A DNA stretch of 64,000 bases from Qipengyuania pacifica (GTDB lineage: Bacteria > Pseudomonadota > Alphaproteobacteria > Sphingomonadales > Sphingomonadaceae): NCBI RefSeq assembly GCF_019857205.1, contig NZ_JAHWXO010000003.1:340148-404147 (forward strand), read 5' to 3'. Shown piece by piece: positions 1-9,636 of this stretch. Each line of letters starts with the position of its first letter. Within the stretch, counting starts at the first letter, position 1. Below the pieces are notes generated by a model. It ran no database searches and had not been told where the DNA came from. It saw only the letters and a list, made by a program, of their open reading frames with translations. The position numbers were made by a program, and so were the translations under genes.

Positions 1-464
1 TCGTCCACGAAGCGGACGCGTCCATTGGCGACGATCTCGCCCGTATCCTCGTTCCAGGTGACCGAATCGGCGCGCAGCGAACGGTCGCCGCTGCGCAGCA
101 CGACATTGCCGCTGGCCGTAACGACGTCGCTTTCCGAACTGTATTCGAGAATGTCCGCCTCGAACCCGATCTCGCGTTCGCCGGCGGCATTGATTCCATC
201 CGCACCGGTGGGGGGCGGGGGTGTGTCGAGGCCGGCATTGGGTTCGGGTATCGTCAGCAGCTCGTCGACATTTTCCGCTGTATCGACAGTGGGCTGCTCG
301 CTGCCCGGCTCGCCCTGCGGGTCTTCGACCGTGCCGACATCGTCCGCCGCGGCCTGGGCTGCAAGCGGTGCCGATGCGCACAGGATCAGCGCTGTCGCCG
401 CCAGTGTCACTGGACGAATGGCCACCCGGCTGGCTCGTTTGGCTGACTCGGCAGGCGGGAGCAT
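1..464 (-). CDS. lptD: LptD (LPS-assembly outer membrane protein), N-terminal part
   Basis: The gene is cut by the left window edge, so only about 154 N-terminal codons are visible. They show a signal peptide (hydrophobic core around residues 17-35 ending in an AAQAA-type cleavage site), an acidic Pro-rich linker, then the start of an OstA/LptA-like beta-jellyroll with the pattern 'EADILEYSSES..VTASGNV.LRSGD..LRADSV.W', which is characteristic of LptD. LptD inserts lipopolysaccharide into the outer leaflet of the outer membrane together with LptE. The ATG at 464 is used; it diverges from pepA with about 100 bp between them. In alphaproteobacteria lptD usually leads a surA-pdxA-ksgA operon, which would lie outside the window. 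Confidence 0.88.
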   Translation of the reverse strand, partial: MLPPAESAKRASRVAIRPVTLAATALILCASAPLAAQAAADDVGTVEDPQGEPGSEQPTVDTAENVDELLTIPEPNAGLDTPPPPTGADGINAAGEREIGFEADILEYSSESDVVTASGNVVLRSGDRSLRADSVTWNEDTGEIVANGRVRFVD

Positions 465-564
465 CACTTGCCTATCGCACCGGCCACGCCTAATCGCAAT
501 CGCCATCCTTGCAGGCCGGCTGCCAATTGCGCCAGCCCCACCAGAAATTGTTTTGGGAGATCCC

Positions 565-2025
565 ATGGAAGTTCAGTTCACCCAGTCCCGTCCGCAGAGC
601 GCGCGCCTTGTTGCCCAAGTCACCGACAAGGGCAAGGTTCCTGTCGGTCTCGACAAGGCGATGACCGAAGGCATGGAAGCTGCGCGGTTCAAGGGCAATA
701 CCGGGCAGGTCTTTGACGGGTTCGTCGATCGCGACGGTCAGGTTTTCCGCCTGGCGATCGCCGGTGCGGGCGACGCCAAGGATGATGCGCGGCTTGCCAA
801 TCTCGAAAAGGCCGGCGCCGCGCTGACAGCCAAATACCAGTCGATCGGCAACGATGAACTCGTGCTCGACCTGTCGGACAGCAATCTTTCCGGCGAAGAA
901 GCCGCCAGCGTCCTGTTCGGCCTGCGCCTGCGCAACTGGCGTTACGATATCTACCGCACCAAGATGAAGGACGACCAGAAGGTCACGCTGGCCAAGGTCA
1001 CCGTGGTCGGCGCGCCCGAGGGGACGCAAGCCGCGTGGGAAGACATGGCTCATGTCGCTACCGGCGTTGAATTCACGCGCGAACTCATCACCGAACCGGC
1101 AAACATCCTCTATCCGGAAACCTTCGTCGAACGTTGCCAGCAGCGCTTCGAAGGCACTGGCGCGGAACTGATCGTTCTCGACGAAGCGCAGATGGAAAAG
1201 CTCGGCATGGGCTCGCTGCTCGGCGTCGGTCTCGGTTCGGATCGGGAATCGCGCATTCTCGCCATTCGCTGGAATGGCGGCGCAGGCGATGAAGCCCCCA
1301 CCGCGCTCGTCGGCAAGGGCGTCACCTTCGATTCGGGCGGCATCTCGATCAAGCCCGGTCCGGGTATGGAAGACATGAAATGGGACATGGGCGGCGCCGG
1401 TGCGGTCGCCGGGGCGATGCTCGCTCTCGTCGGTCGCAAGGCCAAGGCCAATGTCGTGGGCGTTGTCGGCCTCGTCGAGAATATGCCCGACGGCAAGGCC
1501 CAGCGCCCCGGTGACGTCGTCACCTCGATGAGCGGCCAGACCATCGAAGTCCTCAATACCGATGCCGAAGGCCGTCTGGTGCTCGCAGATGCGCTGCACT
1601 GGACGCAGGAAGAATTCCAGCCTGCGCGCATCATCGATTTCGCCACCCTGACAGGCGCCATGATCATCGCGCTGGGCAATGAATTTGCCGGTGTGTTCTC
1701 GAATGACGACAAGCTGGCGAAAGACCTGCACGATGCCGGTGAAATCACCGGCGATCGCAACTGGCGCATGCCGATCGACCGCGCTTACGACAAGCTGATC
1801 AATTCCCCGATTGCCGACATGAAGAACATCGGTGGCCGGGCAGCCGGATCGATCACGGCGGCGCAGTTCCTCCAGCGCTTCATCTCCGACGATACGCCTT
1901 GGGCGCATGTCGATGTTGCGGGCATGGTGTGGTCCGACAAGCCGGGCCGGACCTGGAACAAGGGCGCGACCGGCTATGGTGTGCGTCTCGTCGACCGCTT
2001 CGTGCGCGACACGCTGGAGAAATAG
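565..2025 (+). CDS. pepA: leucyl aminopeptidase (M17 family)
   Basis: A cytosolic M17 aminopeptidase that releases N-terminal residues, typically Leu, using two metal ions. The protein has 486 residues, close to the usual ~490-500. The N-terminal third is the variable macro-like domain. The catalytic domain shows the metal/catalytic segment GKGVTFDSGG (about residue 250) and the family signature NTDAEGRLVLADAL (about residue 330). The reading frame is open upstream to base 25, but that extension is only the antisense shadow of lptD. The ATG at 565 begins the conserved start (MEVQFT) and follows a GGGAG-like ribosome site. holC follows 63 bp downstream, as in many proteobacteria. Confidence 0.95.
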   Translation: MEVQFTQSRPQSARLVAQVTDKGKVPVGLDKAMTEGMEAARFKGNTGQVFDGFVDRDGQVFRLAIAGAGDAKDDARLANLEKAGAALTAKYQSIGNDELVLDLSDSNLSGEEAASVLFGLRLRNWRYDIYRTKMKDDQKVTLAKVTVVGAPEGTQAAWEDMAHVATGVEFTRELITEPANILYPETFVERCQQRFEGTGAELIVLDEAQMEKLGMGSLLGVGLGSDRESRILAIRWNGGAGDEAPTALVGKGVTFDSGGISIKPGPGMEDMKWDMGGAGAVAGAMLALVGRKAKANVVGVVGLVENMPDGKAQRPGDVVTSMSGQTIEVLNTDAEGRLVLADALHWTQEEFQPARIIDFATLTGAMIIALGNEFAGVFSNDDKLAKDLHDAGEITGDRNWRMPIDRAYDKLINSPIADMKNIGGRAAGSITAAQFLQRFISDDTPWAHVDVAGMVWSDKPGRTWNKGATGYGVRLVDRFVRDTLEK

Positions 2026-2088
2026 GACAGCCCAATCCTCGATCGGCGGCTGCACATTGCGCCGGCCGATCGAACCGACAGGACCCCG

Positions 2089-2538
2089 ATGAGCCAGACC
2101 CGCGTCGATTTCTACCAGCTCAGCCGCGATCCGGTGGATGTGACCGTGGCGAAGCTTGCGCGCAAGGTGCTGCAGGCGGGCGAACGGCTGGTCGTCGTCA
2201 GTGAAGACGAAGACCAGCGCACCCGCTTGTCCAAGGTCCTGTGGGAGCAGGGGGGCGCGGCCTTTCTCGCCAATGGCATGGCCGACAGCCCGCATGCGGC
2301 GCGCCAGCCGATCCTGCTCTCGGCAAACTGCGATGCCCCCAATGAAGCGCGCATGGCGATGATCGTCGACGGGCGCTGGCGTGACGAAGCGCTGGCCTTC
2401 GACCGCGTGCTCTTGATGTTCGATGCCGCGCAGCGCGATGCGGCGGCGGATCTGTGGCGGCGCTTCGCGAAAGACGATGCGATCGACAACCGGATCAACA
2501 AGCAGGACGAAAACGGCGCCTGGCGCGAGGGGCGCTGA
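2089..2538 (+). CDS. holC: DNA polymerase III subunit chi
   Basis: Chi subunit of the DNA polymerase III clamp-loader complex; in well-studied bacteria it links the holoenzyme to SSB. The 149-residue length is normal. Family features are the N-terminal 'VDFYQLSRDP', an amphipathic helix, and the central pattern 'LW...G.AFLANG.A....A..QPILL', followed by a C-terminal stretch with 'FDRVLLMFD'. The gene lies just downstream of pepA on the same strand, the usual pepA-holC arrangement, so the two are probably co-transcribed. Confidence 0.9.
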   Translation: MSQTRVDFYQLSRDPVDVTVAKLARKVLQAGERLVVVSEDEDQRTRLSKVLWEQGGAAFLANGMADSPHAARQPILLSANCDAPNEARMAMIVDGRWRDEALAFDRVLLMFDAAQRDAAADLWRRFAKDDAIDNRINKQDENGAWREGR

Positions 2539-2569
2539 CGGAACTCTTCGGCCAGTCGTGCATCGGTTG

Positions 2570-3112
2570 ATGATGAACCGATTCCCGCAAGTCCCGAACG
2601 TCGCCGCAACAATCCTCGCAGTTTTGGCGCTGGGCGCCTGCAGCAGCGAGAAGGGCGATGATGCCGCGTCAGGAACCGGCGATGCCGCCCAGTCGGTCCA
2701 GCCGCGCGGGTCCTACGACATCGACCGCGAAACCGGGGAAACGCGCGCCCGTTTCACCGATAACGATGGCACCACCACCACCATGCGTTCCGGGGAAAAG
2801 GTCCCCGTTCGCCTGCCTTCCGGCTTCACCGTCTATCCGGACGCGACGATCACCAACAACACCCGGGTGGACCAGGCGGATGGCCTTCTCGTCCTCATCA
2901 ATCTGGAAACGGACGCCCCGCTCGACGAGCTGGTGGGCTATTACCGCAACGAAGCGGATGCCGCCGGGATCGACGTCGCGACCTCGTTGCAGTCCGGACC
3001 GATGACGATGATCGGCGGCGAAAACGGGGATGGGACCAGCTTCTCGCTCACCGCTACGCGGGATCGGGATACCACCAGGGCGCAACTGTCCATCGGGCGC
3101 GGCCTCGAATGA
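2570..3112 (+). CDS. putative lipoprotein, function unknown
   Basis: 180-residue protein with a clear lipoprotein signal: a short basic start, a hydrophobic stretch, and the lipobox LGAC with Cys near residue 21, so it should be anchored in a membrane facing the periplasm. The mature part is a Thr/Asp-rich linker followed by about 120 residues with alternating strands ('VPVRLPSGFTVYPDA', 'DELVGYYRNEADAAGI'), somewhat like small helper domains fused to lipoproteins. Two ATGs in a row (2570, 2573) make the exact start uncertain. No specific function can be assigned. It lies between holC and ndk on the same strand. Confidence 0.75.
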   Translation: MMNRFPQVPNVAATILAVLALGACSSEKGDDAASGTGDAAQSVQPRGSYDIDRETGETRARFTDNDGTTTTMRSGEKVPVRLPSGFTVYPDATITNNTRVDQADGLLVLINLETDAPLDELVGYYRNEADAAGIDVATSLQSGPMTMIGGENGDGTSFSLTATRDRDTTRAQLSIGRGLE

Positions 3113-3194
3113 ATCTTGCCGGGTCGCGCGCGCGGCGCTAGGGGCGCGCGCGAGAACTCTCTCCCCATAAAATCCCTACGCAAGGAACAGTCCC

Positions 3195-3617
3195 ATGGCG
3201 GTTACCCGCACCTTTTCGATCATCAAGCCCGACGCCACCCGTCGTAATCTGACCGGCGCCGTCACCAAGATGCTGGAAGAAGCCGGCCTGCGCGTCGTCG
3301 CTTCGAAGCGCATCCAGATGACCCGCGAACAGGCCGAAGGCTTCTACGCGGTCCACAAGGAACGCCCCTTCTTCGGTGAACTGGTCGACTTCATGATCTC
3401 GGGTCCGGTCGTCGTACAGGTTCTCGAAGGTGAAGACGCTGTAAAGCGCAACCGCGACGTGATGGGCGCCACCAATCCGGCAGATGCCGACGAAGGCACC
3501 ATCCGCAAGGCCTTCGCCGAATCGATCGAAGCCAACTCGGTCCACGGTTCGGACAGCGATGAAAACGCCAAGATCGAAATCGAATTCTTCTTCAACGAAG
3601 ACGAAATCGTCGGCTGA
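3195..3617 (+). CDS. ndk: nucleoside-diphosphate kinase
   Basis: Transfers the gamma phosphate from ATP to nucleoside diphosphates through a phospho-histidine, balancing NTP pools in the cytosol. 140 residues, the normal length. The family opening 'TFSIIKPDA', the ATP-site 'ERPFF..LV.FM.SGPV', and '[15 protein letters not shown]' are all present, as is the active-site motif 'NSVHGSDS' (about residue 115) with the catalytic His. The ATG at 3195 follows an AAGGA ribosome site (aaggaacagtcccATG). An imperfect hairpin follows the stop. Confidence 0.97.
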   Translation: MAVTRTFSIIKPDATRRNLTGAVTKMLEEAGLRVVASKRIQMTREQAEGFYAVHKERPFFGELVDFMISGPVVVQVLEGEDAVKRNRDVMGATNPADADEGTIRKAFAESIEANSVHGSDSDENAKIEIEFFFNEDEIVG

Positions 3618-3637
3618 TTTTTCCGCTGGATGATGAC

Positions 3638-3667
3638 AGGCCTCGTCGCAGCGATGCGGCGGGGCCT
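3638..3667. terminator. bidirectional hairpin between ndk and the sulfotransferase gene
   Basis: AGGCC at 3638-3642 pairs with GGCCT at 3663-3667, with inner CGC/GCG pairing. It lies between two convergent genes, 20 bp after the ndk stop. The T-run is weak on either strand, so termination strength is uncertain. Confidence 0.5.
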
Positions 3668-3675
3668 TGTCGTAT

Positions 3676-4872
3676 CTAGGCTTCGGCGAAGCGGGCGATC
3701 TGCGAACGATGCTCGCGATGCGCCCCGGTGTTCGATCGTTCGTATTCGCGCTCGATCTCGGCCAGTGCGGCGGGGAGCTGTTCGATCTCCAGCGCGGCAT
3801 AGATGCGGATGATTTCCCGGCGCCAGTCTGCGCCCAGCGCATCGAATTCGACGCGGGCAACGTGCCCCTCGAACTCGCTCAACGCCTGCTCGATCCGCTT
3901 TTCTCGCAGGGCCAGCTTGCGCCCCCATTCGGCCTGTATCGTGGCAAGGTCGGCCTGACCGCTCTGGAATGCCATCTGGCTGGCGATCAGCGACACGGAA
4001 CTGTCCAGCACCGCCTGACTGTCGCGATGTGTCACGACCACGCGTGCCTCGGGAAACTGCGCCAGCAGGGCAGGCAGGTCTTCCGAAAACTGCGGGCACT
4101 TGATCGCGCGGGGCAGGGCCTCGTCGCCCATAGTGACGGCATCGGTACGCAGGATGCGCGCAAACTCCGCATAGACCGGTCCAGGGTCGCGCGCCTCGCT
4201 CCAGCGGACGAAGTCGGGAATGTGCCACTGCGCTTCGAACGTGGCGGGTGACAGGGCAGCGGCAAGCCAGCCGATTTCCTCGTCGATGCGCGTGGCGCCG
4301 AACGGATGCAGCGTGTCCAGCCAGGGATTGATGCGCCGCGCGATGGCCAGTGCGGCACCCGCCTTCAGCGGGCGCAGGTCGGGTTTGGCCGGTACGGGAT
4401 AATGGCTGTTGCAGAACCGGGTGCCGGTATGGCGCGGATCGGCGGCGATCAGCCGGTGAATGCGGGTCGTGCCCGTTCGCATCTGCCCCACGATAAGGAT
4501 CGGCGGAGCAATCTGTGTCGTGGCAAGCTCGGGGCTCTCGCGCCAGACGCGGCCTAGGGCATGGCGTTTGCGGATGGCGGACGTCAGTTGCCCATATGCC
4601 ATGGTATGACCCAGCGCGCTCAGCTTCGCCTCAGCTCTCAGGCTTGTGCAAAGCCGATCCAGCCGCGTGCGGAAATCCTCGACCTCGGCTTCGCTGCGGC
4701 CCGCATGTTCGTCTTCGCTGTCGAAGCCCCGGCTGCCTATCGACCACAGGAACTCCGGCTCAAGCGGGGGTTTCGCCGTGACACCGCCATCCCACAGCGC
4801 CTGGACCGCCCGGTCGGCCCATATGGCAGGCTTTGCGCGGGCGAGCGGGTGGGGGCGGGGCGGGCTGGCCAT
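3676..4872 (-). CDS. sulfotransferase family protein
   Basis: 398-residue PAPS-dependent sulfotransferase-fold protein. The 5'-phosphosulfate binding loop is visible as 'ILIVGQMRTGTT' (about residues 127-138), followed by 'IHRLIAADP', which is typical of the bacterial sulfotransferase_3 type. The 3'-phosphate loop candidate is 'ARVVVTHRDSQAVLDSS'. The substrate cannot be told from sequence; relatives act on small molecules, lipids or carbohydrates. The gene starts 4 bp after the purN stop, so it is probably the last gene of a purM-purN-sulfotransferase transcript, although no role in purine synthesis is expected. Confidence 0.85.
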   Translation of the reverse strand: MASPPRPHPLARAKPAIWADRAVQALWDGGVTAKPPLEPEFLWSIGSRGFDSEDEHAGRSEAEVEDFRTRLDRLCTSLRAEAKLSALGHTMAYGQLTSAIRKRHALGRVWRESPELATTQIAPPILIVGQMRTGTTRIHRLIAADPRHTGTRFCNSHYPVPAKPDLRPLKAGAALAIARRINPWLDTLHPFGATRIDEEIGWLAAALSPATFEAQWHIPDFVRWSEARDPGPVYAEFARILRTDAVTMGDEALPRAIKCPQFSEDLPALLAQFPEARVVVTHRDSQAVLDSSVSLIASQMAFQSGQADLATIQAEWGRKLALREKRIEQALSEFEGHVARVEFDALGADWRREIIRIYAALEIEQLPAALAEIEREYERSNTGAHREHRSQIARFAEA

Positions 4873-4876
4873 GCGG

Positions 4877-5842
4877 TCAGAATTCGTCCGCTACGTCGAG
4901 CAGGCGGGTCACGCTCTTGGGCGCGACGGCGCGCCAGCTTCGCTGAAGCCAGTCCGCGACACTCTCCCAGTCGACGCCGGGCCGGTTCAGGATCACGCCG
5001 ATCCATCCTGCCGCGCCGTAGTAGGCGGGTTTGTAATAGACTTGCGGCTGCGCTTCAACGAGGCCTTCAAGCTCGTCCATGCTCGAACATTTCACCAGCA
5101 GCGAAATATGCGGTGTGCCGTGATGCTGGTCGGAAAAATAGGCGAAGAACTTGCCCGATTTTTCCGTGCCCACCCGGAAGCCGGGCGAACCGTGGCTTTC
5201 GCGTTCGTGCGTTTCGGGCAGGGCCAGCGCCAGTTCGCGGACGCGGCCCAGCAGCCACTCCGGGTCGCTCCCTCGGGAAACGTAATCGGCCAGGACCCGG
5301 GGATAGAGCTGGTGTTCGGCGTGTCGGACGTGTTCGGCAAGCGAATCATACGTATGATTGACATGTATTTTCACTTTGATCTGGCCCAGCACCTCGCCCG
5401 CATCGAGCTCTTCGGTGACCAGATGCACGCTCGCCCCGCCATGCGAATCGCCTGCCGCAATGGCCCGCGCATGCGTGTCGAGACCCGGATATTTGGGCAG
5501 CAGGGACGGGTGGATGTTGAGCATCCGGCCTTCCCAGCGTCTCACAAATTCGGGGCTCAGGATGCGCATATATCCAGCAAGAACAATATATTGCGCCCTG
5601 GCATCCAACGCCGCCTGTTCCATCGCCGCATCATGCTCGGCGCGCTTCATCCCCTTGTGGGACAGCGCGAAAGTCGCAACGCCTTCGGCCTCAGCCAGCG
5701 TCAGCGCCTCGGCTTCCGGATCGTTCGATGCCACCAGGCCGATCTCGTAAGGGCACCCCGGCAACCGGCTCGCATAAAGCAGCGCCGCCATATTCGTCCC
5801 CCGTCCGGAAACGAAGACCGCGACCCGCGCCTTGTCAGGCAT
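4877..5842 (-). CDS. purN: GAR transformylase fused to a C-terminal YjbR/MmcQ domain
   Basis: Residues 1 to about 190 are glycinamide ribonucleotide formyltransferase, which transfers formyl from 10-formyl-THF to GAR in purine synthesis. The GAR-binding loop 'SGRGTNM' (12-18), the catalytic '[16 protein letters not shown]' (about 108) and 'LDAGEVLGQ' with the catalytic Asp are intact. PurN normally ends near residue 190-210. Here the same reading frame continues for about 130 residues with a YjbR/MmcQ-type domain ('[20 protein letters not shown]', 'ISLLVKC', 'GWIGVIL', 'SWRAVAPKS'). The YjbR fold resembles DNA-binding folds, but its role is not established. The start overlaps the purM stop by 8 bp. 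Confidence 0.93.
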   Translation of the reverse strand: MPDKARVAVFVSGRGTNMAALLYASRLPGCPYEIGLVASNDPEAEALTLAEAEGVATFALSHKGMKRAEHDAAMEQAALDARAQYIVLAGYMRILSPEFVRRWEGRMLNIHPSLLPKYPGLDTHARAIAAGDSHGGASVHLVTEELDAGEVLGQIKVKIHVNHTYDSLAEHVRHAEHQLYPRVLADYVSRGSDPEWLLGRVRELALALPETHERESHGSPGFRVGTEKSGKFFAYFSDQHHGTPHISLLVKCSSMDELEGLVEAQPQVYYKPAYYGAAGWIGVILNRPGVDWESVADWLQRSWRAVAPKSVTRLLDVADEF

Positions 5843-6944
5843 TATGCGTCGCCGACCAGCTATCGCGCGCCGCCCAGGTGCCGGCCGAACCTTTCACCGT
5901 GCAGCCTTTGTCACCTTCGGCGATGCGGCCCACGGCAAGGACGGTTTCTCCTGCTTTTTCAAGGCGGTCGCGTACTATTTCGACATTGGCGGGTTCGACC
6001 GCCAGCACCATGCCGACGCCGCAGTTGAACGTGCGCGCCATCTCGGCCGGCTCGATATTCCCCTGCGCCTGAAGGAAAGCCATGAGTCCCGGCTGCTCCC
6101 ACCCATCCGCATCGACTTCCGCATGCGCGCCAGCAGGCAGCACGCGGGGAATGTTCTCGAGCAGGCCGCCACCGGTAATATGCGCCATCGCATCGATCAG
6201 CCCGTCGCGCACCAAGGGCAGCAGCGTCTTCACATAAATCCGCGTCGGCTCGATAAGCGTGTCGATCAGCAGCCGGTCCCGATCGAATACGGCAGGGCGG
6301 TGGAGATTCCACAGCTTGTCTTCTGCGAGCCTGCGAACCAGCGAATAGCCGTTGGAATGCACTCCCGAACTCGCGAGGCCGAGAAGGATATGTCCCGGCG
6401 CGACACGCTCGCCCGTCAACTGCTCCCCGCGCTCGACTGCGCCGACGCAGAAACCGGCAAGGTCGTAATCGCCGGCGGCGTACATGCCTGGCATTTCCGC
6501 CGTTTCACCACCGATCAGCGCGCACCCTGCCTGCGTGCAGCCTGCGGCAATGCCGGCAATTACCCGCTCGGCCACGCCATTCTCGAGCTTGCCGGTGGCG
6601 AAATAGTCTAGGAAGAAAAGCGGTTCGGCCCCCTGAACGATCAGATCGTTGACGCACATGGCAACGAGATCGATTCCGACCGTGTCATGTTTGCCGCTAT
6701 CGATGGCGAGCTTCAGCTTGGTGCCGACGCCATCGTTGCCTGCCACCAGCAGCGGATCCTTGTAGCCCGCAGCCTTGGGATCGAAAAAGCCCCCGAACCC
6801 GCCGATTTCTCCATCGGCACCCGGGCGCATGGTGGCCTTCACCAGAGGCCCGATGGCCTTGACGAGAGCATTGCCCGCCTCGATTGAAACACCTGCCTGT
6901 TCGTAGGTGTAAGACGGGGTGTTCTGGCGCGGTTCGTCACTCAT
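5835..6944 (-). CDS. purM: phosphoribosylformylglycinamidine cyclo-ligase (AIR synthetase)
   Basis: Fifth step of purine synthesis: ATP-dependent closure of FGAM to aminoimidazole ribonucleotide. 369 residues from the ATG at 6944, close to the usual ~350. Typical segments are the N-terminal '[12 protein letters not shown]', 'GNDGVGTKL', '[16 protein letters not shown]', 'GGETAEMPG', '[11 protein letters not shown]' and '[12 protein letters not shown]'. A longer in-frame extension upstream overlaps the next gene's promoter and is not conserved. The stop overlaps the purN start, so the two are translationally coupled. It is divergent from the DUF2066-like gene, with 69 bp between the starts. 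Confidence 0.95.
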   Translation of the reverse strand: MSDEPRQNTPSYTYEQAGVSIEAGNALVKAIGPLVKATMRPGADGEIGGFGGFFDPKAAGYKDPLLVAGNDGVGTKLKLAIDSGKHDTVGIDLVAMCVNDLIVQGAEPLFFLDYFATGKLENGVAERVIAGIAAGCTQAGCALIGGETAEMPGMYAAGDYDLAGFCVGAVERGEQLTGERVAPGHILLGLASSGVHSNGYSLVRRLAEDKLWNLHRPAVFDRDRLLIDTLIEPTRIYVKTLLPLVRDGLIDAMAHITGGGLLENIPRVLPAGAHAEVDADGWEQPGLMAFLQAQGNIEPAEMARTFNCGVGMVLAVEPANVEIVRDRLEKAGETVLAVGRIAEGDKGCTVKGSAGTWAARDSWSATHNA

Positions 6945-7013
6945 GACACCCGCCTTACGCATTCGCGCTTGGATTTCCAGTTGCCTTTGGGCAAAAGGCG
7001 CCCTGTTTCCCCC

Positions 7014-8282
7014 ATGAGCCAAGCTATCTCCCTTCAGCACGCCCTTCGCCGTCCCGCCATATTGGCGATCATGCTGGCCGCTTTCTGCGTGCTGGGCGTG
7101 GCTGTATGGGCGCAGGTCGGGGGTGAACGTGGTATCGCGCCGGTCGCGTCGACCAGCGATATCCAGGTTTCGGGTGTCGAAGTGGATGTACATGCCGACA
7201 CCGGTACCGAAGCCCGCGAGAAAGCCTGGGTCGAAGCGCAGCGTAAGGCTTGGGAGCGTCTCGACGGACCCGAGTTGAGCGATTCGCAGATCGAAGGGCT
7301 CGTGTCAGCCATCGTCATCGAACGCGAGCGACTGGGGCCAAAGCGGTATATCGCCACGCTTGGCGTGGTTTTCGATCGTCAACGGGCATCCCGCTATCTT
7401 GGGGCGCAAGGCGAGGCGACCCGTTCCGCACCCATGCTGCTCCTGCCGGTAACCGTTTCGGCAGGCACGCAGATGATCTACGAGCAGCGCAATCCCTGGC
7501 AACGGGCTTGGGCGGAATACCAGGCGGGCCAAAGTCGGATCGATTACGTTAGGCCCGCAGGCGCCGGCGGCGATTCGCTCTTGTTGACCTATGGACAGAC
7601 CGGCCGGCGCAGTCGCACGTGGTGGCGCAATGCACTTGACCAGTTCGGCGCCGCCGATGTGCTCGTCTCCATCGCCAATCTGCGGTATACCTATCCGGGC
7701 GGTCCCGTCGAAGGTACGTTCACCGCAAGGTTCGGGCCGGACGACGACTTCCTGGGTAGCTTCGAAATGAGGGCAGCGTCACCTGCCGAACTGCCGGCTA
7801 TGCTGGATAAGGCCGTTGTCCGCTTCAATCGCCTGTTCGAAACCGCGCTGGCCAATGGCACGCTCAAACCCGATCCGACGCTCAACATCGGTACTCCGGA
7901 ACTCAGCCCGGCGCTGCAGCGCCTGCTCGAACTCGGGCGATCGGTCCGGGCGCAGGATCAGGCCGCGGCAACTGCAGAGCCGACGACCGAGAGCGGCGAT
8001 GCAATCACGGCTGCGCCGATTCGCACGCCTCCGCCCGAAGGTTCCGTCGCGCTGTATACGGTGCAGGTCGCGACCCCCGATGCATCTGCTTTCGATACAG
8101 CCGTCAGTTCGGTGCGGGGCACGCCCGGTGTTCGCAATACGGGTATCCGTAGCACCGCTATCGGTGGGACGTCGGTGATGACGGTCAGTTATTCCGGCAC
8201 GATTGCGCAACTGGCGGATGCCCTGCGCGCACGGGGCTTTACCGTCAGCCAGGGCAGCAACGCGCTCGCCATCAGTCGCTGA
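7014..8282 (+). CDS. exported DUF2066-like protein
   Basis: 422-residue protein with an N-terminal signal anchor (about residues 12-33). After that comes a region with '[36 protein letters not shown]', which matches how DUF2066 proteins begin. The C-terminal ~80 residues ('[28 protein letters not shown]') look like a small ferredoxin-like alpha/beta domain. Function is unknown. The position between purM and hda is the same as for DUF2066 genes in Pseudomonas, which supports the family call. The ATG at 7014 is chosen because the signal sequence starts there. hda begins 10 bp after the stop. Confidence 0.75.
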   Translation: MSQAISLQHALRRPAILAIMLAAFCVLGVAVWAQVGGERGIAPVASTSDIQVSGVEVDVHADTGTEAREKAWVEAQRKAWERLDGPELSDSQIEGLVSAIVIERERLGPKRYIATLGVVFDRQRASRYLGAQGEATRSAPMLLLPVTVSAGTQMIYEQRNPWQRAWAEYQAGQSRIDYVRPAGAGGDSLLLTYGQTGRRSRTWWRNALDQFGAADVLVSIANLRYTYPGGPVEGTFTARFGPDDDFLGSFEMRAASPAELPAMLDKAVVRFNRLFETALANGTLKPDPTLNIGTPELSPALQRLLELGRSVRAQDQAAATAEPTTESGDAITAAPIRTPPPEGSVALYTVQVATPDASAFDTAVSSVRGTPGVRNTGIRSTAIGGTSVMTVSYSGTIAQLADALRARGFTVSQGSNALAISR

Positions 8283-8292
8283 GGCGCAGGCG

Positions 8293-8907
8293 ATGACGTC
8301 GCAGATTGCGCTCCCGCTGATTCCGGCAGGTGCGAGAGATCCGGCATCCATCGCCATAGGATCCGGCAACCGTGCGGTTGCAGAAGCGCTGGCCGCACCT
8401 GAAAACTGGCCGTTTCGCACCGCCATTCTCCACGGCCCACCGCGCTCTGGAAAATCGCTTCTGGCGCGCTGGTTTGCCAACCGGCATGCGGGAGGGGTGA
8501 TCGATGGCGTGGAGGCGCTTGATGAAACCGAGGTCTTCCATAGCTGGAACAGGGCCCAGGAAGACGGTTTCCCGCTGCTGGTTGTGGTTGATGGCGAAAA
8601 CTGGACGATTACTCTTCCCGACTTGCGCAGCCGTATGGGGGCTGCCCTGCAACTCGAGATCGGTGCCCCGGACGACGATATGGCCGCCGAACTCATGCTC
8701 AACCACGCGTTGCAGCGCGGCCTCGTCCTGGGAGAGGGGGCACCTGCCTATCTCATCCCGCGTATGGAGCGCAGCTATGCGGCAATTGAGAAAATCGTGT
8801 CGGAAATCGACCGGCTGAGCCTTGAACGGCAGGTTCCGGCAACCCTATCTGTATGGCGAGACGCGCTGGAAGCGGTGCAGGGCCCCGAACAGGGCCGCTT
8901 GATTTAA
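8293..8907 (+). CDS. hda: Hda-like DnaA regulatory inactivator (AAA ATPase domain)
   Basis: 204-residue protein with the AAA+ core of DnaA but no C-terminal helix-turn-helix. The Walker A motif is 'GPPRSGKS' (about residues 49-56); the Walker B region is 'LLVVVDGEN'. The opening 'QIALPL' is typical of Hda, where the QL.LPL motif binds the beta clamp. Hda stimulates ATP hydrolysis on DnaA after replication starts and so prevents re-initiation (HdaA in Caulobacter). The short spacing to the upstream gene suggests co-transcription. Confidence 0.85.
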   Translation: MTSQIALPLIPAGARDPASIAIGSGNRAVAEALAAPENWPFRTAILHGPPRSGKSLLARWFANRHAGGVIDGVEALDETEVFHSWNRAQEDGFPLLVVVDGENWTITLPDLRSRMGAALQLEIGAPDDDMAAELMLNHALQRGLVLGEGAPAYLIPRMERSYAAIEKIVSEIDRLSLERQVPATLSVWRDALEAVQGPEQGRLI

Positions 8908-8934
8908 CTGCCCGCGAGTGGGAGAATAGTGCCA

Positions 8935-9636
8935 ATGTTGGAACGGCTTGTCGCCTATCTCGACAGCGTGAAGGCACGCGATCCGGCCCCCCGCAGCCGC
9001 TGGGAAGTGCTGACATATCCCGGTGTCTGGGCCGTCGGGTATCACCGCATCGCGCATTGGCTGTTCGAGGCGGAACTGTTTTTTCTTGCCCGATTGGTGA
9101 ATCACTGGAGCCGTATGTTCACGGCGATCGACATTCATCCCGGTGCGAAGATCGGAAAAAACTTTTTCATCGATCACGGTTTTTCGGTGATTGGAGAAAC
9201 CGCCGAGATTGGCGACAACGTGACCATCTATCAGTGCGTTACGTTGGGCGGGACGAACCCGACGAATGGAAAGGGCGGCAAACGTCACCCGACCATTTCG
9301 GATGATGTCATCATCGGTTCGGGGGCGCAGGTGATCGGCCCGATTACTGTGGGTCGGCGCGCGCGTATCGGTGCCAATGCGGTCGTCACGGATGAAGTGC
9401 CAGAGGGTGCGACCATGATTGGTCTGAAGGCCCGCAGCACACTGGTCCCGGCCGAGGAGTGGGTGAAGGAATTCATTCCCTATGGCACCCCCTGCGATGA
9501 TCCGTGCGAAAGCACGCGTGAGCTCGGCCGTGATTGCATCGAAAAGCTCGAGAACGAGCTTAAGCAGCTGAGGGCGGAAGTCGCTGCACTGCGTGCCGAA
9601 CAGGAACCGGTCCGACGTAGCGGGACCGAAGATTGA
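8935..9636 (+). CDS. cysE: serine O-acetyltransferase
   Basis: Acetylates L-serine with acetyl-CoA, the first step of cysteine synthesis. 233 residues from the ATG at 8935; a GTG at 8929 is possible but sits only 4 nt from the GGAG site. The left-handed beta-helix hexapeptide repeats run from 'DIHPGAKIGKNFFIDHG' to 'VVTDEVPEGATMIG', with the family signatures 'HGFSVIGETAEIGDNVTIYQCVTLGGT' split over the active site (catalytic His in 'IDHG'). A C-terminal coiled segment ('CIEKLENELKQLRAEVAALRAEQE') is extra. The stop overlaps the next start by 1 nt. Confidence 0.93.
   Translation: MLERLVAYLDSVKARDPAPRSRWEVLTYPGVWAVGYHRIAHWLFEAELFFLARLVNHWSRMFTAIDIHPGAKIGKNFFIDHGFSVIGETAEIGDNVTIYQCVTLGGTNPTNGKGGKRHPTISDDVIIGSGAQVIGPITVGRRARIGANAVVTDEVPEGATMIGLKARSTLVPAEEWVKEFIPYGTPCDDPCESTRELGRDCIEKLENELKQLRAEVAALRAEQEPVRRSGTED

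Noticed and set aside
25..2025. 666-codon open frame with pepA as its second part
   Set aside because: The first 180 codons are antisense to the lptD start; the conserved PepA start is the ATG at 565.
490..2295. 601-codon frame on the minus strand opposite pepA-holC
   Set aside because: No family resemblance, biased composition, fully opposite a conserved gene.
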